Source of the DNA: Shinella zoogloeoides | GTDB taxonomy: Bacteria > Pseudomonadota > Alphaproteobacteria > Rhizobiales > Rhizobiaceae | DNA: 64,000 nucleotides | NCBI RefSeq assembly: GCF_033705735.1 | Contig: NZ_CP131130.1 | Coordinates: 1,987,001-2,051,000, forward strand | Direction of reading: 5' to 3' | Shown: positions 32,392-40,786 of the stretch, piece after piece | How the letters are laid out: every line of letters starts with the position of its first letter | Numbering within the stretch: position 1 is the stretch's first letter | Translations under genes and position numbers: made by a program | Notes under the pieces: model-generated | Seen by the model: only the letters and a program-made list of their open reading frames with translations | Databases searched by the model: none | Told to the model about the DNA's origin: nothing

Positions 32392-32401
32392 CGCTCTCTC
32401 C

Positions 32402-33145
32402 TCAAAGTTCGCTGGGTCGGATATTGTCGACACGGACCTTCCCGGCCACGACCCCGCGGGGCCCTTCGACCGGATAGGCAGGGTCCGTCTCGTCGATGAC
32501 CGTGTAGAGCTTCTCGCTGCGGAAGGCGCTGGACGAGGTCGTGGAATTGCCGTCGCCCGGCAACGCGTCGATCTCCAGATAATCGAGCTCCGCCTCCGCC
32601 GCGACGACCCGCGCATCGCCGCTGGAGCGGGCGCGCACCACCACCTCGCCCTGGTTCGGCGCAAGGTCCCAATTCTGGTCGCCTGCCACCGCGATGGGAA
32701 CGAGGCGGAAGAGCTTCAATTGCTCCATATCGGAATAGTCGACGGCCGGCGCGCCGGTATCCCGCCGCGGCGCGGTCTCGTCGAAGCCCGCCGACCAGTC
32801 ACGGGCCGGCTCCGTCATGCCGGGCGGCGTGCGATGCGCCGTGGCGTCGTCGCTCCCGGTGATGACCCGCGGCTTGGCGCTGGAAACGCCGTCATTGCTC
32901 GCGCCGGCCCGCGAGATCACGAACTGCGGCGCCGCATCCGCATGGACGGCCCTTTCCACCCCGTTCTCCGCCGGAGCGGCGCTTTCCGCACCGGGGGGCG
33001 TGCGTGGTTCGGCGTGCATTGCCTCGACATCCGGGTGATTTACGCCCGCCGCCTCCCGCCGTCCTTCGTCATGCATCGCCTGGTTGCCGGACACCTCACC
33101 GGCAAACTGCTTGAAATAGCCGGAAATCTTCTCGATCACACCCAT
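32402..33145 (-). CDS. Hypothetical protein with CsbD-like N-terminus
   Basis: 247 residues. The first 32 (MGVIEKISGYFKQFAGEVSG then NQAMHDEGRREA) resemble the CsbD stress-protein repeat, including the GNxxxxxEGR end. Residues 35-130 are low in hydrophobics and rich in Ala, Pro and Glu, probably disordered. The C-terminal 110 residues form an ordered domain (LFRLVPIAVAGDQNWDLAPN, VVVRARSSGDARVVAAEAEL) that I do not recognise. No signal peptide. It sits 10 bp upstream of the stress-type SDR gene, which supports a role in a general stress response as an inference. Confidence 0.6.
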   Translation of the reverse strand: MGVIEKISGYFKQFAGEVSGNQAMHDEGRREAAGVNHPDVEAMHAEPRTPPGAESAAPAENGVERAVHADAAPQFVISRAGASNDGVSSAKPRVITGSDDATAHRTPPGMTEPARDWSAGFDETAPRRDTGAPAVDYSDMEQLKLFRLVPIAVAGDQNWDLAPNQGEVVVRARSSGDARVVAAEAELDYLEIDALPGDGNSTTSSSAFRSEKLYTVIDETDPAYPVEGPRGVVAGKVRVDNIRPSEL

Positions 33146-33155
33146 CGTCCGTTCC

Positions 33156-33419
33156 TCATGATCTGGTTTCGAGGCGCGCCATCGCGGCCTTCAGGATCGC
33201 GCGGATTTCATCGTCGGCGATCTGCTGGGCGGCGAAGGCGGCATCCGGCTCGATGCCGGGATCCTCCTCGTGGTCGCGAACCGTTTCGCTGTCGCGGGCC
33301 ATGGCGACGAGCGCGTCGCGCGCCTCGGGCATGGCGGCGATGACCGAGATGAGTTCGACCAACAGGCGCCGGTGCGCATTGATCCTGCCTTCCAGATGAA
33401 CCGTCCCGTCGATTGCCAT
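33156..33419 (-). CDS. Small hypothetical protein
   Basis: 87 residues, acidic and mostly helical (INAHRRLLVELISVIAAMPE, DSETVRDHEEDPGIEPDAAF). No signal peptide and no known domain. The stop lies 10 bp before the start of the CsbD-like gene on the same strand, so it is probably the first gene of that three-gene operon. Codon use fits the neighbours. Confidence 0.6.
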   Translation of the reverse strand: MAIDGTVHLEGRINAHRRLLVELISVIAAMPEARDALVAMARDSETVRDHEEDPGIEPDAAFAAQQIADDEIRAILKAAMARLETRS

Positions 33420-33646
33420 GCACGCCTCCCGCGATAGAGCGCTAACGGCAGCACCGGGCGATTGTTCCGGCCGCTGTGGGCAGCGCGGAAGCGGCGGCGA
33501 AAAAACTGGCTTTCGCGGGGCGCAATCTGCTATAAGGGCCGTTCAAACGCTTCCGACGGTTCCGGGGATTCTTCTCCGGAGACCGTTTTCTTTTGCGTCC
33601 GCATGGCTGGGAAGCCGGGCGGCGCGGTCTGAAGGACGGGAATAAA

Positions 33647-34123
33647 ATGGTTGAAAAGGTACCGATGACTCAGGACGGTTTCGTCAAGCTGCAGGAAGAG
33701 CTGCGCTGGCGTCAGCAGGAAGAGCGTCCGCGAATCATCGAGGCGATCGCCGAGGCGCGCGCCCATGGCGACCTGTCGGAAAACGCCGAGTACCACGCCG
33801 CCAAGGAAGCCCAGAGCCACAACGAAGGCCGCATCACGGAGCTGGAAGACTTCGTCGCGCGCGCCGAGGTCATCGACCTTTCCAAGATGTCCGGCTCCAA
33901 GATCAAGTTCGGCGCTCGGGTGAAACTTGTCGACGAGGACACCGAAGAAGAGAAGGTCTACCAGATCGTCGGCGACCAGGAAGCCGACGTGAAGCAGGGC
34001 CGCATCTCGATCTCCTCCCCCATCGCCCGCGCCCTCATCGGCAAGGAAGTCGGCGACTCGATCGAAGTCAACGCCCCCGGCGGCTCCAAGGCCTACGAAA
34101 TCCTGGCCGTCAGCTGGGGTTGA
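33647..34123 (+). CDS. greA: Transcription elongation factor GreA
   Basis: 158 residues, identical in length to E. coli GreA. It rescues backtracked RNA polymerase by stimulating transcript cleavage. The N-terminal coiled coil ([20 protein letters not shown]) carries the acidic tip residues in [15 protein letters not shown], and the C-terminal FKBP-like domain has [20 protein letters not shown] and [16 protein letters not shown]. Start [12 protein letters not shown] at 33647 follows GGACGGG. Its TGA overlaps the start region of the following glycosyltransferase, so the two are probably cotranscribed. Confidence 0.96.
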   Translation: MVEKVPMTQDGFVKLQEELRWRQQEERPRIIEAIAEARAHGDLSENAEYHAAKEAQSHNEGRITELEDFVARAEVIDLSKMSGSKIKFGARVKLVDEDTEEEKVYQIVGDQEADVKQGRISISSPIARALIGKEVGDSIEVNAPGGSKAYEILAVSWG

Positions 34124-34137
34124 TGGAGAGGCAGCCC

Positions 34138-35199
34138 ATGTTTTCCGAAGAGGAAAATAATACCGGTAGCGGTAGAACCGCCACCGTGGTGAAGGTAATG
34201 GGCGGGCCACTTGCCCGCCAGCTACTTTCCGGTTTTTCCCAAAAGCACAACCTTTCCTTCACCTTCGATCCGGACGCGCGGGATTATGATTGGCTCGTTG
34301 TCTATGAGAACTTTCCGCCGGTCGGCACCGAGCGCCGTTCGATGCGGGTGGAAAATCTCGCCTGTGCGCCGGAAAACACCATTCTCTTCACAACAGAGCC
34401 ATCGGGCATCAAGATTTACAGCCGCACTTATACGCGCCAATTTGGTCATGTGGTGACGAGTCAGGAGCCTTTCGCACTACGCCACCCGGGTCGCATTTAT
34501 AACCAGGCCGGCCTGTGTTGGTTCTATGGCAATGGCAGCCGACAGAGAAGCGCCGACGAAATTGCCACTTATTTTCCGGAAAAAGTGAAAACCATTGGTA
34601 CGGTCTGCTCTACCAAGCGGCAGGGCCATACGCTGCATCGCCTCCGTTACGATTTCACGCAAGCCATGGCGGCACGCATGTCGGATCTCGAGGTCTTTGG
34701 TCGCGGTCATCGCCCCATCGACGATAAAGCGGAAGCAATCGACCCCTACAAATACCACCTGGCGATCGAGAACCACCTCGCCCCGCATCATTTCACTGAG
34801 AAACTCGCCGACCCCTTTCTTGGTCTATCCTTGCCGTTCTATTTCGGCGCGCCGAACGCTGCAGACTATTTCCCGGCCGAAAGTTTTATAGCAATCGATA
34901 TCCGCAAGCCGGATGAAGCCTATCGGATCATGCGTGAGGCGATCGATAACGGTGAATATGAAAAGCGCCTTCCCGCTATCCGCGAGGCGCGACGCCGTGT
35001 GCTCGAAGACCATAATCTTCTCACGCTCATCGCCAAGGTGGTGGAGAAGAATGGCACGAAACCTAAGGGCAATGGTGGTGCATTGCTAAAGAGCCAGCGT
35101 GCCGCCCGCAAGGGTCATCCGCTGCTTGCTGCTGGTACTTTCGCCTTTCGCGAGGCACTCCACCTGAAAAACCGTATCACCGGACTACTTTTGCGCTAG
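34138..35199 (+). CDS. Glycosyltransferase family 10 (fucosyltransferase-type) protein
   Basis: 353 residues. The C-terminal half has the GT10 signature: YKYHLAIENHLAPHHFTEKL, ADPFLGLSLPFYFGAPNAAD and YFPAESFIAIDI, equivalent to the GDP-fucose-binding motif of alpha-1,3-fucosyltransferases. The N-terminal half (DWLVVYENFPPVGTERRSMR) is the acceptor domain. Donor sugar could be GDP-fucose or a related GDP-sugar. ATG 34138 is chosen because GGAGAGG sits six bases before it; ATG 34123 overlaps the greA stop. Base composition is clearly less GC-rich than neighbours and codons are less biased, which suggests acquisition. It probably decorates LPS or another surface glycan. Confidence 0.88.
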   Translation: MFSEEENNTGSGRTATVVKVMGGPLARQLLSGFSQKHNLSFTFDPDARDYDWLVVYENFPPVGTERRSMRVENLACAPENTILFTTEPSGIKIYSRTYTRQFGHVVTSQEPFALRHPGRIYNQAGLCWFYGNGSRQRSADEIATYFPEKVKTIGTVCSTKRQGHTLHRLRYDFTQAMAARMSDLEVFGRGHRPIDDKAEAIDPYKYHLAIENHLAPHHFTEKLADPFLGLSLPFYFGAPNAADYFPAESFIAIDIRKPDEAYRIMREAIDNGEYEKRLPAIREARRRVLEDHNLLTLIAKVVEKNGTKPKGNGGALLKSQRAARKGHPLLAAGTFAFREALHLKNRITGLLLR

Positions 35200-35635
35200 G
35201 AGGATCGATAGACCTAGCGAGCTGCCGTAAATATATATGAATTCTGACATGATCGGAACACGATGAATGCCGGAGGCGAACCTCACAATCGCCTTGTGAT
35301 GAGGAAGAATTTCGATCAATCCTCCACCTTAACTCCAGCAAGATGGAATAAAATGCCGCAGAGGGAGACGATACTCAGGCTCGCAATATTCCGCAACGAA
35401 GCTTGACGACTAACGAATCTTGAGAGAATTACGGCGAGGCCGATGCCAACCAAAAGCGTATCCATCCTAGACGCTGTTTCGATATAAGCGCTTCGTGTGT
35501 CTCGATCACTTTCGCGTCGCTTGTAAAACGCATCATGACGACCACTATCATTCTGATGCCTTCTCGGGCAAAAGCTGTAGGTCAGAGGCTCCATTCATCT
35601 CCTCTGTGGATAACAATCCCAGCATTGGCAAGAGT
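35200..35635. other. Low-GC gap between two glycosyltransferase genes
   Basis: 436 bp with lower GC than anything around it. The only frame of interest is 35316-35594 on the minus strand (see next entry). No terminator hairpin is obvious after the GT10 gene. The region looks like decayed or recently recombined sequence within a surface-polysaccharide locus. Confidence 0.45.
35316..35594 (-). pseudogene. Possible small membrane protein or remnant
   Basis: A 92-codon open frame. The C-terminal 49 codons, starting at an internal ATG, read MDTLLVGIGLAVILSRFVSR then QASLRNIASLSIVSLCGILF, giving two hydrophobic helices and a natural-looking end. The upstream 43 codons look random. It opposes the flanking genes. 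It could be a real short membrane protein of about 49 residues (35316-35465) or the tail of a decayed polysaccharide membrane protein. I recognise no family. Confidence 0.25.
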
Positions 35636-36799
35636 ATGCTCGCATCCACTTTCCCTTCGCAAGGGTCCGAAAATTTAAAAATCCTTCAGCTTCTCCCAGC
35701 TCTCGGGGATGGCGGCGTCGAGCGCAGCACGGTCGAGATGGCCCAGTATCTGAGTGCACGCGGGATTCCCAATCTCGTTGCCAGTCGCGGCGGGGCGCTG
35801 GTTTCCGCCGTTGAGGCGGTGGGAAGCCGGCATGTATCGATTCCCGTTGGCAGCAAGTCGCCATTCACGATAATTCGAGCCGCTCGGTCCGTCGCCCGCC
35901 TTATCGATGCCGAAGGGATCAGTGTCGTGCACGCTCGGAGCCGGGCGCCCGCATGGGTCGGTCTCCTCGCTTGCAAACTTGCGAAGCGACAGGCCCGCTT
36001 CATTACCACTTTCCACGGCGTATATAGCCACGGCAACGTACTGAAGCGCTTATACAATAGCGCCATGTTGCGTACGCCGGTCGTGATTGCCAACTCGCAG
36101 TTCATCCGTAGACATATCGTCGATGTTTATGGCTATCCAGAAGAGCGGATCGTCGTCGCGCCGCGCGGCATTGATCCCGCATTGTTCGAGCCTGCAACCA
36201 TATCCGACGCTACCCGAAGCGCCGTTCGAGCCGAACTCGGTGTCATGAAAGGGGTACCGCTGGCCGTCATGGTAAGCCGTATTACCAACTGGAAGGGCCA
36301 TTCCGTTTTCGTCGACGCCATGGCCCGCTGCAGCCGAAACGACCTGCATGCGGCCTTTGTCGGCGAAGGCAACCCGGACGAAATCGCCCGCGTAAAGCAA
36401 CAGATCGAACGGCTTGGTCTCTCCGACAGGATTTTTTTCGCAGGCAGTCGCCGCGATGTTCCGGCCATTCTCGCCGCAGCCGACCTTGCCGTTTCCGCTT
36501 CCATCCGGCCGGAGGCTTTCGGCCGGGCAGCCATCGAGGCACAGGCAATGAAAACGCCGGTGATCGCAACCAACCATGGCGGCAGCAGAGAAACCGTTCT
36601 GCCGGGTGAAACGGGCTGGCTTGTACCTCCTGGTGATGTAGCGGCTCTCGCGGCCGCCCTTGAGGAAGCGTTTGCGGATCCGGGGCGCCTGGCTGTCATG
36701 GGAACGCACGGACGCGAACACGTACTGGCGACTTTCACCACGCAGCAAATGCTCGAAAGAGAGTTCTCCGCCTATGAAAAGCGCACGGCGGCGCCATGA
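35636..36799 (+). CDS. GT4-family glycosyltransferase (LPS core or surface glycan)
   Basis: 387 residues with a GT-B fold. The N-terminal nucleotide-free domain begins LKILQLLPALGDGGVERSTV, a glycine-rich acceptor-loop start. The C-terminal GT1/GT4 domain has PLAVMVSRITNWKGHSVFVD, FAGSRRDVPAILAAADLAV and the donor-site RPEAFGRAAIEAQAMKTPVI, with the ExxxxxxxE pair. It resembles the rhizobial LPS core transferases encoded next to greA, but I cannot say which. ATG 35636 (MLASTFPSQG) is the start nearest the domain; the frame stays open further upstream. Confidence 0.85.
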   Translation: MLASTFPSQGSENLKILQLLPALGDGGVERSTVEMAQYLSARGIPNLVASRGGALVSAVEAVGSRHVSIPVGSKSPFTIIRAARSVARLIDAEGISVVHARSRAPAWVGLLACKLAKRQARFITTFHGVYSHGNVLKRLYNSAMLRTPVVIANSQFIRRHIVDVYGYPEERIVVAPRGIDPALFEPATISDATRSAVRAELGVMKGVPLAVMVSRITNWKGHSVFVDAMARCSRNDLHAAFVGEGNPDEIARVKQQIERLGLSDRIFFAGSRRDVPAILAAADLAVSASIRPEAFGRAAIEAQAMKTPVIATNHGGSRETVLPGETGWLVPPGDVAALAAALEEAFADPGRLAVMGTHGREHVLATFTTQQMLEREFSAYEKRTAAP

Positions 36800-36806
36800 C
36801 GCCGAG

Positions 36807-37790
36807 ATGACGAACGACACGTCTCCCATCGTCTGGGTGCTGACGGACGGCAAAGCCGGTGACGAACAGCCGATGATCGGCCTTGCCGAAGCGATGGAGG
36901 CGAAGACGATCCTGCGCCGCGTAGCGCCCCGCCGTGCTTTCACCTGGTTCATGCCGATAGGGCCGATTGACCCGAAGGATGCCCCGTCGAGACGGGGCTC
37001 CCCTCTCTCGCCTCCCTTCCCTGACATATGCCTCGCCACGGGGCGTCGCGCAGTTCCCTATCTCCGAAAGCTCAAGGCGGTTTCACCGGAAACCTTTTGC
37101 GTGCTTTTCAAAGATCCGCGCACGTCGCGCCACGGCGCCGATCTGCTCATCGTGCAAGAGCACGATACACCGAGAGGCGACAATGTCCTGGTCACGACGA
37201 CCGCCCCCAATCGACTGTCTGCCGAACGCCTCATGGAGGCGCATGCTGCCTTTGCCGCAGCATTGGCGCCTTTGCCGAAGCCGAGGGTCGCAGTCCTGAT
37301 CGGCGGAGATAGCCGGCATCACCGCTTTACCGGGAAGGATATTCAACGCCTGTTGCATGGCCTTCACGCAAAGCTTGACAGCGGATCGGCCTTGATGATC
37401 ACGACATCGCGCCGGACACCGCCTTCGCTTGCCGAGGCGCTTGCCGACCTCGCCGAACGCCCGAATGTACATATGTGGGACGGCAAGACCGAGAATCCAT
37501 TTCTTGCATACTTGTCCTGGGCCGACGAGATCATCGTCACCGCCGATTCAACGAATATGGTGGGAGAGGCCGTGGCAATCGGGGTGCCCGTGCAGATATT
37601 CTATCCTTCAGGTGGGCATCCCAAGATCGACCGTTTTATCGCCGCCCTTTCGCGAAAGCTTCCTGTCGGCCGTTTCCCGGATATGCCCGTTATAGGCAAT
37701 CATCCGCCGCTCAATGCCACAAAAGAACTGGCGCGTCAGATCAAGACACGCTGGCAGGCGTTCAAAGCTCCACCAGCCCCACCTTCTTGA
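36807..37790 (+). CDS. ELM1/GtrOC1-like family protein (DUF1022)
   Basis: 327 residues of the family named after plant mitochondrial fission protein ELM1, common in Rhizobiaceae LPS loci. Seen: PIVWVLTDGKAGDEQPMIGL, the catalytic-like DICLATGRRAVPYL, VAVLIGGDSRHHRFT and IIVTADSTNMVGEAVAIGVP. The last motif is like the nucleotide-sugar end of GT-B transferases, so these proteins are thought to be glycosyltransferase-like. Start at 36807 is preferred, though 36774 is possible. The gene follows the GT4 gene by 7 bp, and its 3' end overlaps the convergent Lrp gene by 29 bp. Confidence 0.85.
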   Translation: MTNDTSPIVWVLTDGKAGDEQPMIGLAEAMEAKTILRRVAPRRAFTWFMPIGPIDPKDAPSRRGSPLSPPFPDICLATGRRAVPYLRKLKAVSPETFCVLFKDPRTSRHGADLLIVQEHDTPRGDNVLVTTTAPNRLSAERLMEAHAAFAAALAPLPKPRVAVLIGGDSRHHRFTGKDIQRLLHGLHAKLDSGSALMITTSRRTPPSLAEALADLAERPNVHMWDGKTENPFLAYLSWADEIIVTADSTNMVGEAVAIGVPVQIFYPSGGHPKIDRFIAALSRKLPVGRFPDMPVIGNHPPLNATKELARQIKTRWQAFKAPPAPPS

Positions 37791-38229
37791 CCTGCCGGAT
37801 CGTCAGCATCGTCCGCACGGTGTCCACCTGCTGATTGGCGGTGAGCTCCTCGATGACGAAGTCCTGGAAGCGGGTGAGGTTTTCGGCGACGCAGTGGAGG
37901 AGGAAGTCGCTGTCGCCGGAGACCATCCAGGCCTGGCGGACCATCGGCCATTCGCCGGTCGCGGCGGCGAAGGCCTTGAGGTTGGCTTCCGACTGGTGCT
38001 TGAGGCCGACCATGCAGAAGGCGACAAGGTCGTAGCCGAGCGCGGGGGCGTTCAGCATCGCCGTGTAGCCCTCGATGATGCCGGCCTCCTCCAGCTTGCG
38101 CACGCGGCGAAGGCACGGCGGGGCGGAAATGCCGGCCCGGGCGGCCAGCTCCACATTGGTCATCCGGCCATCGGCCTGCAGTTCCTTCAGGATGCGGATG
38201 TCGATGGCGTCGAGTTCGGCACGAAACAT
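37762..38229 (-). CDS. Lrp/AsnC-family transcriptional regulator
   Basis: 155 residues. N-terminal helix-turn-helix: DAIDIRILKELQADGRMTNV then ELAARAGISAPPCLRRVRKL. C-terminal RAM/AsnC ligand domain with AFCMVGLKHQSEANLKAF and VSGDSDFLLHCVAENL. Such proteins bind amino acids and regulate nearby or global targets. It is divergent from trxB, with about 250 bp between, and its stop codon lies inside the convergent ELM1-like gene. In S. meliloti an AsnC-type gene occupies the same place beside trxB and lsrB. Confidence 0.93.
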   Translation of the reverse strand: MFRAELDAIDIRILKELQADGRMTNVELAARAGISAPPCLRRVRKLEEAGIIEGYTAMLNAPALGYDLVAFCMVGLKHQSEANLKAFAAATGEWPMVRQAWMVSGDSDFLLHCVAENLTRFQDFVIEELTANQQVDTVRTMLTIRQVKKVGLVEL

Positions 38230-38477
38230 GGGAGCTTTTGAAACCTTTCGGAATGGCGACCGGAAGTAACCCGAATCGTCGCATCGGCGCAACATTGTTA
38301 CCCCAAGCGGCACAAATATGTCACGGGGCTTTGCTTGTCTGTTGGCAAACCGCCGCGCGCTCTTGAAACTCGGTCGACTCCCCTCATAAATGAGGATCGA
38401 ACACAGACACGCTGGCTCTGCCATGCGCGAGACCGCGCGCAGGGCCGATTGGGGCGATGGCCCCGGAAGGAACGACC

Positions 38478-39467
38478 ATGTCCGCCCGCCCTGCTTCCGC
38501 CCGTCACGTCAAGGTGCTGATCATCGGCTCCGGCCCCGCCGGCTACACCGCCGCCATCTACACCGCCCGCGCCATGCTGGAGCCGGTGCTGATCGCCGGC
38601 ATGGAACAGGGCGGCCAGCTCATGATCACCACGGATGTGGAAAACTATCCGGGCTATGCCGATCCGGTACAGGGTCCCTGGATGATGGAGCAGATGCTCA
38701 AGCAGGCGGAGCATGTCGGCGCCGAGATCGTCAACGACCTCGTCACCAATGTCGACCTCGACGTGCGTCCCTTCCGCATCTCCACCGATAGCGGAACCGA
38801 ATGGACCGCCGACGCGCTCATCATCGCCACCGGCGCCAAGGCCAAGTGGCTCGGCATCGACACCGAGCACAAGTTCATGGGCTTCGGCGTTTCGGCCTGC
38901 GCCACCTGCGACGGCTTCTTCTACCGCGGCAAGGACGTCATCGTGGTCGGCGGCGGCAATTCGGCCGTGGAGGAAGCGCTCTACCTCGCCAATCTCGCGA
39001 AAACCGTGACGGTCGTACACCGCCGCGATTCGTTCCGCTCGGAAAAGATCCTGCAGGAGCGCCTGTTCGCCAAGGAGAACGTCAAGGTCGTCTGGGACCA
39101 CGAGATCGTCGAATATCTCGGCGCAGAGCCCAAGCCGCCGATGCCGGCCTCCGTCAACGGCGTGAAGCTGCGCAACGTGAAGACCGGCGAGACGCGCGAC
39201 GTGGAAACGGACGGCGTCTTCGTCGCCATCGGCCATGCACCGGCAGTCGAGCTCTTCAAGGGCAAGCTGCGCCAGAAGCCGAACGGCTACCTCTGGACCG
39301 CGCCCGATTCCACCGCGACGGACGTGCCGGGCGTTTTTGCCGCAGGCGACGTCACGGACGACATCTATCGCCAGGCGGTCACGGCTGCCGGCATGGGCTG
39401 CATGGCGGCCCTCGAAACCGAAAAATACCTTGCAGGTCATATGCCTGTCGCAATTGCGGCCGAGTAG
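38478..39467 (+). CDS. trxB: Thioredoxin reductase
   Basis: 329 residues. FAD enzyme that reduces thioredoxin with NADPH. FAD-binding GSGPAGYTAAIYTAR near the N-terminus; redox-active disulphide CATC in FGVSACATCDGFFYRGKD (about residues 144-147); NADPH-binding VVGGGNSAVEEALYL with HRRDSFR; and FAD-binding GVFAAGDVTDDIYRQAVTAA near the end. ATG 38478 follows GGAAGGAACG. It lies between the divergent Lrp gene and lsrB, a linkage conserved in Sinorhizobium. Confidence 0.97.
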   Translation: MSARPASARHVKVLIIGSGPAGYTAAIYTARAMLEPVLIAGMEQGGQLMITTDVENYPGYADPVQGPWMMEQMLKQAEHVGAEIVNDLVTNVDLDVRPFRISTDSGTEWTADALIIATGAKAKWLGIDTEHKFMGFGVSACATCDGFFYRGKDVIVVGGGNSAVEEALYLANLAKTVTVVHRRDSFRSEKILQERLFAKENVKVVWDHEIVEYLGAEPKPPMPASVNGVKLRNVKTGETRDVETDGVFVAIGHAPAVELFKGKLRQKPNGYLWTAPDSTATDVPGVFAAGDVTDDIYRQAVTAAGMGCMAALETEKYLAGHMPVAIAAE

Positions 39468-39581
39468 AAGCCGCCAACAAAGGGCGGCGGATTCGCATCC
39501 GACCGCCCGCGTGGGAACAGTAGTATCAGCGACCGGGCGGGAGGCATGCGCTCCCCGCCGCACAGACATATGGGGGATAGA

Positions 39582-40478
39582 ATGCCGCTCGATTGGGACA
39601 AGCTGCGGATTTTTCACGCCGCGGCCGAGGCCGGCTCGTTCACGCACGCCGCAGACAAGCTGCACCTTTCTCAATCGGCCATCAGCCGCCAGGTGAGCGC
39701 GCTGGAGCAGGATGTCGGCATCAAGCTCTTCCACCGCCATGCCCGCGGCCTGATCCTCACCGAGCAGGGCGAGATCCTCTATCGCGCCGCCCACGACGTG
39801 CTGATGAAGCTCGAAAGCGTGCGCGTGCAACTGACGGAAAACACCGAGAAGCCGAGCGGCAAGCTGCGCATCACCACCACCGTCGGCCTCGGCCAGGGCT
39901 GGCTGACGGACAAGGTGCAGGAATTCCTCGCGCTTTACCCGGACATGCAGGTGCAACTCATCCTCGACAACGAGGAGCTGGACGTGAACATGCGCCATGC
40001 CGACTGCGCCATCCGCCTGCGCGAGCCGCAGCAGTCGGACCTCATCCAGCGCCGGCTGTTCACGGTGCACATGCACCTCTACGCCGCCCCCTCCTACATC
40101 AACCGCTACGGCGAGCCGCAGTCGATCGACGATCTCGACAACCACAAGATCATCACCTTCGGCGAACCGGCACCGAGCTACCTGCTCGACGTCAACTGGC
40201 TGGAGATCGCCGGGCGCGATTCCGACAATCCCCGCCCCTCCGTGCTGCAGATCAACAGCCAGACCTCGATCAAGCGCGCCTGCCTGCTCGGCATCGGCAT
40301 CGCCATGCTGCCGGACTATATCGTCGGGCGCGATCCGGGGCTGATCCAGCTGCCGGTGAGCGCCGACATTCCCTCGTTTGACACCTATTTCTGCTATCCG
40401 AGCGAGATGAAGAACGCGGCGAAGCTCAAGGTTTTCCGCGACTTCATCGTCGCCAAGGCGCGCAACTGGAACTTCTGA
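39582..40478 (+). CDS. lsrB: LysR-family regulator LsrB
   Basis: 298 residues. The winged helix begins MPLDWDKLRIFHAAAEAGSF and includes HLSQSAISRQVSALEQD. The effector domain (about 92-290) contains GKLRITTTVGLGQGWLTDKV. Identification rests on position (trxB-lsrB-AbcR sRNAs-arsR) and sequence; in S. meliloti LsrB is needed for symbiosis, LPS synthesis and oxidative-stress control, and senses redox through cysteines. Here cysteines are at 142, 234 and 271. ATG 39582 follows GGGGATAG. It is 114 bp downstream of trxB. Confidence 0.9.
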   Translation: MPLDWDKLRIFHAAAEAGSFTHAADKLHLSQSAISRQVSALEQDVGIKLFHRHARGLILTEQGEILYRAAHDVLMKLESVRVQLTENTEKPSGKLRITTTVGLGQGWLTDKVQEFLALYPDMQVQLILDNEELDVNMRHADCAIRLREPQQSDLIQRRLFTVHMHLYAAPSYINRYGEPQSIDDLDNHKIITFGEPAPSYLLDVNWLEIAGRDSDNPRPSVLQINSQTSIKRACLLGIGIAMLPDYIVGRDPGLIQLPVSADIPSFDTYFCYPSEMKNAAKLKVFRDFIVAKARNWNF

Positions 40479-40534
40479 GGACGGCTTTCGACAAGGCCTG
40501 CGCCCCGCGCATGGCTGGCATGCACATTAACGGA

Positions 40535-40563
40535 TTGATGCATGCCCAAAAAACCAGCATATG
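40535..40563 (+). promoter_or_regulatory. Promoter of AbcR-type sRNA copy 1
   Basis: TTGATG (40535-40540), 17-bp spacer, CATATG (40558-40563). Predicted transcription start near 40570. The same layout recurs before copy 2. Confidence 0.6.
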
Positions 40564-40569
40564 GCGCGC

Positions 40570-40690
40570 GGCTGATGCATTTCGGTGGCTTTTTCCTCCC
40601 AGTGCCACCGCACCAGCTGTTCCCCTCTGGAGGTTTTATTACCTTCAAAACTATAAAGGGCCCAAGTTGATCTTGCGGCCCTCTTTTTTT
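40570..40690 (+). ncRNA. abcR: AbcR-type trans-acting sRNA (alpha-r15 family), copy 1
   Basis: About 120 nt. It lies between lsrB and an arsR gene, where Sinorhizobium and Agrobacterium carry the tandem AbcR1/AbcR2 sRNAs, which pair with mRNAs of ABC-transporter genes using Hfq. It has an anti-Shine-Dalgarno TCCTCCC (40594-40600), the hairpin-forming GCTGTTCCCCTCTGGAGGTT (40616-40635), and a Rho-independent terminator: AGGGCCCAAG-ttgat-CTTGcGGCCCT then seven T. The 20-mer and the terminator layout recur in copy 2. The 5' end is predicted from the promoter; I did not decide which copy is AbcR1. Confidence 0.85.
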
Positions 40691-40750
40691 GCCTTCCGTT
40701 CGCCGGAAAGGAATTTCCACCCTTCCCGGAAAACTTGGCACGCGCTTCTC

Positions 40751-40779
40751 TTGAAGAATGCCGGCCCCTCCCCCATATC
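40751..40779 (+). promoter_or_regulatory. Promoter of AbcR-type sRNA copy 2
   Basis: TTGAAG (40751-40756), 17-bp spacer, CATATC (40774-40779). Predicted start near 40787. Independent promoters mean the two sRNAs can be regulated separately. Confidence 0.6.
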
Positions 40780-40786
40780 TAGAACA

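Noticed and set aside
38298..40145. 615-codon minus-strand frame over trxB and lsrB
   Set aside because: Antisense to two clear genes and no domain recognised.
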